Assembly (NCBI GenBank): GCA_045576655.1
Contig: JAZNGW010000022.1
Coordinates: forward strand, 186,001-250,000
Direction: 5' to 3'
DNA length: 64,000 bases
Source of the DNA: RGIG8745 sp045576655
GTDB taxonomy: Bacteria; Bacteroidota; Bacteroidia; Bacteroidales; Bacteroidaceae
Each line of letters starts with the position of its first letter. Within the stretch, counting starts at the first letter, position 1. Position numbers and translations under genes: made by a program. This document shows positions 60,554-64,000 of the stretch, piece after piece. The notes beneath the pieces are model-generated. The model saw only the letters and a list, made by a program, of their open reading frames with translations, did not search any database and was not told the DNA's origin.

Positions 60554-61461
60554 TTAATTTGGCTAATCGTTTATATAGGATAGATTTTAAGTCAAAAATC
60601 TTGCGTAAATTACGTGTGGATTCGGTGCTTAGAGTTCTTGTGAGAAATTTGTTTAATATTGTTATACCTTTTTATTATGCTGTTACAAAAAAAGAAGCAT
60701 TGAATAAGGTAAAAAGAGATACTCAAGTAATTGTTTCATTGACGTCTTTTCCTTTGCGTATAGGAAGATTATGGATTGTTGTAGAATCTCTTCTACGACA
60801 ATCTGAAAAACCAGATAAAATAGTGCTGTGGTTGTCAAGAGCGCAATTCCCAAATGAACTGGATGATTTGCCTAATAGATTACAGAGCCAAATGAAACGA
60901 GGATTGGAAATACAATTTGTTGATGAGGATATACGGTCATATAAAAAGTTTTATTATGCTTTTCTGAAGTATACCAATGATATTATAATAACAGTGGATG
61001 ATGACATCATGTATCCTGATTATATGATTTCTGATTTGTATGATTTGTATAAGACTGATATGAGAAGTGTGGTGGCTCGTTATTGCTATGAAATGAAAAG
61101 TGATAAAAATGGTTTGCTTTCATATAAAGATTGGAAATTTGTAAGTCTTTATGAGGATTACAAGAGCAGTGAACTATTTTTTGGTTCTGGAGGTGGTGTG
61201 TTGTTTCCGCCACAATCTTATTCAAGAGAGATTTTTAATAAAGACATGTTTTTGCGAATATGTTCTAAAGCAGATGATGTTTGGTTGAATGCAATGGTAC
61301 GTTTGAAAGGAACGCCAATAGTTAAGGTTAAACGTCCCACTGTAATTTTACCAGTTCTGATAAAGCAAGATTTGAAACTATTTACGACGAATATTTTTGA
61401 TAATGACAAATATCTAAAAGCCGTGCAAGAGCAGTATGGAAAGATTTTTGTAAAAAATTAA
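60550..61461 (+). CDS. GT-A fold glycosyltransferase-like protein
   Basis: A 303-residue predicted cytoplasmic glycosyltransferase. The region QVIVSLTSFPLRIGRLWIVV, then LLRQSEKPDKIVLWLSRAQF and IIITVDDDIMYPDYMISDLY, shows a nucleotide-sugar-binding start and a DDD metal-binding motif. A candidate catalytic acid lies in ICSKADDVWLNAMVRLKG. I recall similar proteins in capsule clusters but no numbered family. Its start overlaps the polymerase stop by 4 bp. Donor and acceptor sugars are unknown. Confidence 0.78.
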   Translation: MINLANRLYRIDFKSKILRKLRVDSVLRVLVRNLFNIVIPFYYAVTKKEALNKVKRDTQVIVSLTSFPLRIGRLWIVVESLLRQSEKPDKIVLWLSRAQFPNELDDLPNRLQSQMKRGLEIQFVDEDIRSYKKFYYAFLKYTNDIIITVDDDIMYPDYMISDLYDLYKTDMRSVVARYCYEMKSDKNGLLSYKDWKFVSLYEDYKSSELFFGSGGGVLFPPQSYSREIFNKDMFLRICSKADDVWLNAMVRLKGTPIVKVKRPTVILPVLIKQDLKLFTTNIFDNDKYLKAVQEQYGKIFVKN

Positions 61462-61471
61462 CCCACAAAAC

Positions 61472-62617
61472 ATGAATATCATGAAAGTATGCATATTAAC
61501 ATCTACACATAAATGGAATGATAATAGAGTTTTTTATAAAGAAACGTTGTCATTAGTTGATTTTGGCTATGAGGTCGTTTATATTGCTCAAGAAGCCTCT
61601 ATGGCAAGAGATGTAGATGAACGAGTAAAGTGTGTAGATTTACCTTTAAAAAACAAATTGGGGCCTACGTCTTTAAGAGGAATGTTTAATATATATAAAG
61701 TCGCCAAACGGGAAAAATGTGATGTCTATCATTTGCAAGATCCTGATTTGATTTATGTAGGTTTGCTCCTTAAAATGACGACAGGTGCAAAAGTCATTTA
61801 TGACGTACATGAAGATTACCCAAATGATATGTTAACAAAGTACTATTTAAAACCATGGGTAAGGAGGGCGATGTCTAAATTTATGACTTTTTCGGAGTGG
61901 TTGGCTGATAAGTTTTTTGATGCGATTGTTACTGCGGATAACTTTGTGTATGAGCAATTTTCAAAAAAGAAAACTATTGTTCTTTTTAATTATCCAGATA
62001 CGAAGAAAATAGATGAATCTCTAGCCCCGTATAATGGTGCCAGAGACGTTAAATGGGATGTTATTTTTCCAGGTACGACTACTGAGTTCATTATAAATAT
62101 AATATTAGGAGTTGCTAAAGTTTTTCATGACAGGGGACGGGAACTTCGAGTTGCAATAATTTCTCCTTTCGTAGTTAACGGTGGAATTGATTGGGTGAGG
62201 AGCAGGATCAAGGAGTTGAACTTGGATGAGGAAAAAATTCATTTACAGTTGCGTGTTCCAACATACGAAGTTCCGCGTTTGATTCAATCGTCTAAGATAG
62301 GAATTATTCCTTGGCAGGATGTGTTGAAACTCAGAAAAAATATTCCGACTAAGTTATTTGAATATTGGTATTGTGGAATACCTGTAGTTGTGTCTGATTT
62401 ACCACCATGTGCTCAATTTGTTAATAAGGCGAAGGGGGCTTTTCTTGTTCATCCAGACTCAATAGAAGATTATGCAGACAGGATCGAATTTTTATTGGAT
62501 CATCCGGAGGTGGCTCAAGAAATGGCGAATGTCGGAAGGGATTTTGTTATAAAAGAATGTAATTGGGATGTGGAAAAACGAAAACTAAGAAAATTGTATG
62601 AAGAACTGTCAAAATAA
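61472..62617 (+). CDS. GT4-family glycosyltransferase
   Basis: A 381-residue GT-B fold glycosyltransferase. The N-terminal domain begins VCILTSTHKWNDNRVFYKET and has YHLQDPDLIYVGLLLKMTTG and VIYDVHEDYPNDML. The C-terminal donor domain has SSKIGIIPWQDVLKLRKNIP and KLFEYWYCGIPVVVSDLPPC, corresponding to the EX7E-type region. An in-frame ATG three codons later (MKVCILTS) is an equally good start. It overlaps the next gene by 20 bp. Confidence 0.9.
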   Translation: MNIMKVCILTSTHKWNDNRVFYKETLSLVDFGYEVVYIAQEASMARDVDERVKCVDLPLKNKLGPTSLRGMFNIYKVAKREKCDVYHLQDPDLIYVGLLLKMTTGAKVIYDVHEDYPNDMLTKYYLKPWVRRAMSKFMTFSEWLADKFFDAIVTADNFVYEQFSKKKTIVLFNYPDTKKIDESLAPYNGARDVKWDVIFPGTTTEFIINIILGVAKVFHDRGRELRVAIISPFVVNGGIDWVRSRIKELNLDEEKIHLQLRVPTYEVPRLIQSSKIGIIPWQDVLKLRKNIPTKLFEYWYCGIPVVVSDLPPCAQFVNKAKGAFLVHPDSIEDYADRIEFLLDHPEVAQEMANVGRDFVIKECNWDVEKRKLRKLYEELSK

Positions 62618-63365
62618 TCCCTTGGTTTCAATTATCACTCCTTGTTATAATGCGGGAGAATTTTTATCACAGTCAATAGAGTCTGTACTTGATCAAACTT
62701 ATTCAAATTGGGAACTATTGATCATTGATGATGAAAGTACTGATGGGTCAAGGGATATTGTGGAAACTTATGCGAAGCGTGATTCTCGGATACATTTGCT
62801 TATTAATGATAAGCATGTAGGTATGCCTTATGCTCCGCGTAACTTTGGTATAAAACATGCTAAAGGTGATTATATTGCGTTTTTAGATAGCGATGATGTA
62901 TGGTTGCCTAATAAATTGGCAGATCAGATACCTCTTTTTGAAGACAGTAGAGTTGCCGTGGTTTTCTCTGATTATGAGAAGATAAATGAGGTTGGTGTGC
63001 GTGCCGGTCGTTGCATTAGGACTCCTAAAATAGTGAATTATTCCAAATTATTGTATAGCAATGTAATAGGTAATTTGACAGGTGTTTATGATGTGAAAAA
63101 AGTCGGCAAGGTGTATTTTAAGCCAATACATCACGAAGATTATGCCTTTTGGCTCTCAGTCCTTAAAAAAGGTTTTGTCGCACTAAGTACGCAGTCCGTA
63201 ACCGCTCTTTATAGGGTAAGAGATGGTTCTGTTTCCTCACATAAGATGACTGTGGCTTCTTGGCAATGGAACATTTATCGTAATGTTGAACATATTGGTT
63301 TTTTACGCTCTTGTTGTTATTTTGCAGTATATGCATTTAAAGCTTTTCGGAAGAGTATGATATAG
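62598..63365 (+). CDS. GT2-family glycosyltransferase
   Basis: A 255-residue inverting glycosyltransferase. VSIITPCYNAGEFLSQSIES, then LLIIDDESTDGSRDIVETYA, YAPRNFGIKHAKGDYIAFLD and the DxD motif in LDSDDVWLP are intact, and HHEDYAFWLSVLKKG supplies the catalytic aspartate region. It is the last gene of the exopolysaccharide operon and starts inside the GT4 gene (20-bp overlap). A strong palindromic terminator follows. Confidence 0.93.
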   Translation: MKNCQNNPLVSIITPCYNAGEFLSQSIESVLDQTYSNWELLIIDDESTDGSRDIVETYAKRDSRIHLLINDKHVGMPYAPRNFGIKHAKGDYIAFLDSDDVWLPNKLADQIPLFEDSRVAVVFSDYEKINEVGVRAGRCIRTPKIVNYSKLLYSNVIGNLTGVYDVKKVGKVYFKPIHHEDYAFWLSVLKKGFVALSTQSVTALYRVRDGSVSSHKMTVASWQWNIYRNVEHIGFLRSCCYFAVYAFKAFRKSMI

Positions 63366-63391
63366 TTGAATACGAAGTTTGTTTTGTGAAG

Positions 63392-63450
63392 ACATAGATA
63401 AAGAGAGGAGGGCAAATCCAAATGGATTGCCCTCCTCTCTTTATCTATGT
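63392..63450. terminator. Bidirectional terminator
   Basis: ACATAGATAAAGAGAGGAGG begins a 28-nt left arm that pairs with a 27-nt right arm ending at 63450, with one bulged A. It separates the convergent exopolysaccharide operon and the RNase Y gene. Confidence 0.92.
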
Positions 63451-63464
63451 TGTGTTTTTTATTT

Positions 63465-64000
63465 CTATTTTGCGAATGCTACAGCACGTGTTTCACGGAT
63501 TACTGTGATCTTTACTTGGCCTGGATAAGTCATTTCGTCCTGAATCTTTTTTGCAATGTCAGCACTGAGCGTTTCTGTGTCCTTATCGCTGATTTTATCG
63601 GCACCAACGATTACTCGGAGTTCTCGACCTGCCTGAATTGCATATGTTTTGGTTACACCAGGGTAGCTCATTGCCAATTGTTCCAAGTCGTTGAGACGCT
63701 TTATGTAGGCTTCTGCAATTTCACGACGTGCTCCTGGGCGCGCTCCAGAAATGGCGTCGCAAACTTGTACGATAGGGGCTAAAAGAGATGTCATTTCCAT
63801 TTCGTCGTGGTGTGCGCCGATAGCGTTGCAGATATCAGGCTTTTCCTTGCATTTCTCAGCTAGTTTAGCGCCGTATATAGCATGTGGCATCTCTGGCTCC
63901 TCGTCTGGCACCTTGCCTATGTCGTGTAGCAATCCTGCTCTGCGTGCTTTCTTTGGATTCAATCCGAGTTCAGATGCCATAACCGCGCATAGGTTTGCAG
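63465..64000 (-). CDS. rny: Ribonuclease Y, C-terminal part (5' end beyond the window)
   Basis: The frame stays open to the right edge; residues ANLCAV precede the first internal methionine, so the gene continues outside. The visible part, about 178 residues, contains the HD hydrolase motif in ARRAGLLHDIGKVPDEEPEM with HDEMEM-like AIGAHHDEMEMTSLLAPIV, and ends VKITVIRETRAVAFAK. This matches the C-terminal HD domain of RNase Y, a membrane-anchored endoribonuclease initiating mRNA decay. The N-terminal anchor and KH domain lie beyond the window. Confidence 0.93.
   Translation of the reverse strand, partial: ANLCAVMASELGLNPKKARRAGLLHDIGKVPDEEPEMPHAIYGAKLAEKCKEKPDICNAIGAHHDEMEMTSLLAPIVQVCDAISGARPGARREIAEAYIKRLNDLEQLAMSYPGVTKTYAIQAGRELRVIVGADKISDKDTETLSADIAKKIQDEMTYPGQVKITVIRETRAVAFAK

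Overview
The window comes from a Bacteroidota chromosome, most likely a Prevotella-like member of the Bacteroidales. The reasons are: Bacteroidota promoter elements (TAnnTTTG, twice with an exactly spaced upstream TTTG) in front of many genes; several TTG starts and few Shine-Dalgarno sequences; an LpxC-FabZ fusion; secreted proteins ending in type IX secretion (T9SS) sorting domains; and typical Bacteroidota gene blocks (parA-parB-DUF5683-mltD-rsh; lpxD-lpxC/fabZ-lpxA; nusB-yajC-ybbR-coaE). The genus is inference. There is no rRNA, no insertion sequence, no phage and no CRISPR array.

Layout. 1-3.2 kb (minus): a secreted-protein operon with a small T9SS-tailed protein, a DUF6055-like zinc metalloprotease and a sugar-binding-like protein cut by the window edge. 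3.4-13.1 kb (plus): an rRNA methyltransferase, a TonB-receptor-like barrel, SppA, then lpxK-pnp-thiL. 13.2-13.6 kb: two identical tRNA-Pro genes and a tRNA-Val. 13.6-20.3 kb (plus): SUI1 factor, ParA, ParB, DUF5683, an MltD-like transglycosylase and Rsh. 20.5-27.9 kb (mostly minus): MerR regulator, PepD, YbhN-like membrane protein, LpxB, SurE and an alanine symporter, with plus-strand rsmA between. 28-40.1 kb: four large secreted proteins (a metalloprotease-like multidomain protein, a GH28 polygalacturonase, a modular binding protein and a GH128-like glucanase), a surface glycan or glycoprotein degradation island without SusC/SusD. 40.6-47.3 kb (plus): lpxD, lpxC-fabZ, lpxA, a PRiA4_ORF3-like gene, miaA and a Pif1-like helicase with TPRs. 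47.4-51 kb (minus): DUF5606, coaE, ybbR, yajC, nusB. 51.1-53.4 kb (plus): DUF3276, rplY, pth, an S4-domain gene. 53.6-63.4 kb (plus): an AT-rich exopolysaccharide operon. 63.5-64 kb (minus): the RNase Y C-terminus.

The most unusual signal is in intergenic DNA. Four intergenic regions carry arrays of 4 to 7 short palindromes with a rigid 21- or 22-bp period, close to two turns of B-DNA. In all four cases the array lies about 70-100 bp upstream of a TAnnTTTG promoter element. The palindrome sequence differs between loci, except that the arrays at 4.8 kb and 40.3 kb share unit types in nearly the same order. They may be helically phased operator arrays or an undescribed class of extragenic repeat. 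A second layer of 7-, 8- and 9-bp tandem repeats sits in leaders or gaps next to pepD, lpxB, merR, the GH28 gene and the 33.3-kb gap.

Gene functions fit together as envelope biogenesis (five lipid A genes, exopolysaccharide operon, flippases), chromosome partition, stringent response, and T9SS-secreted degradation. All calls come from reading the sequence; no database search was run.
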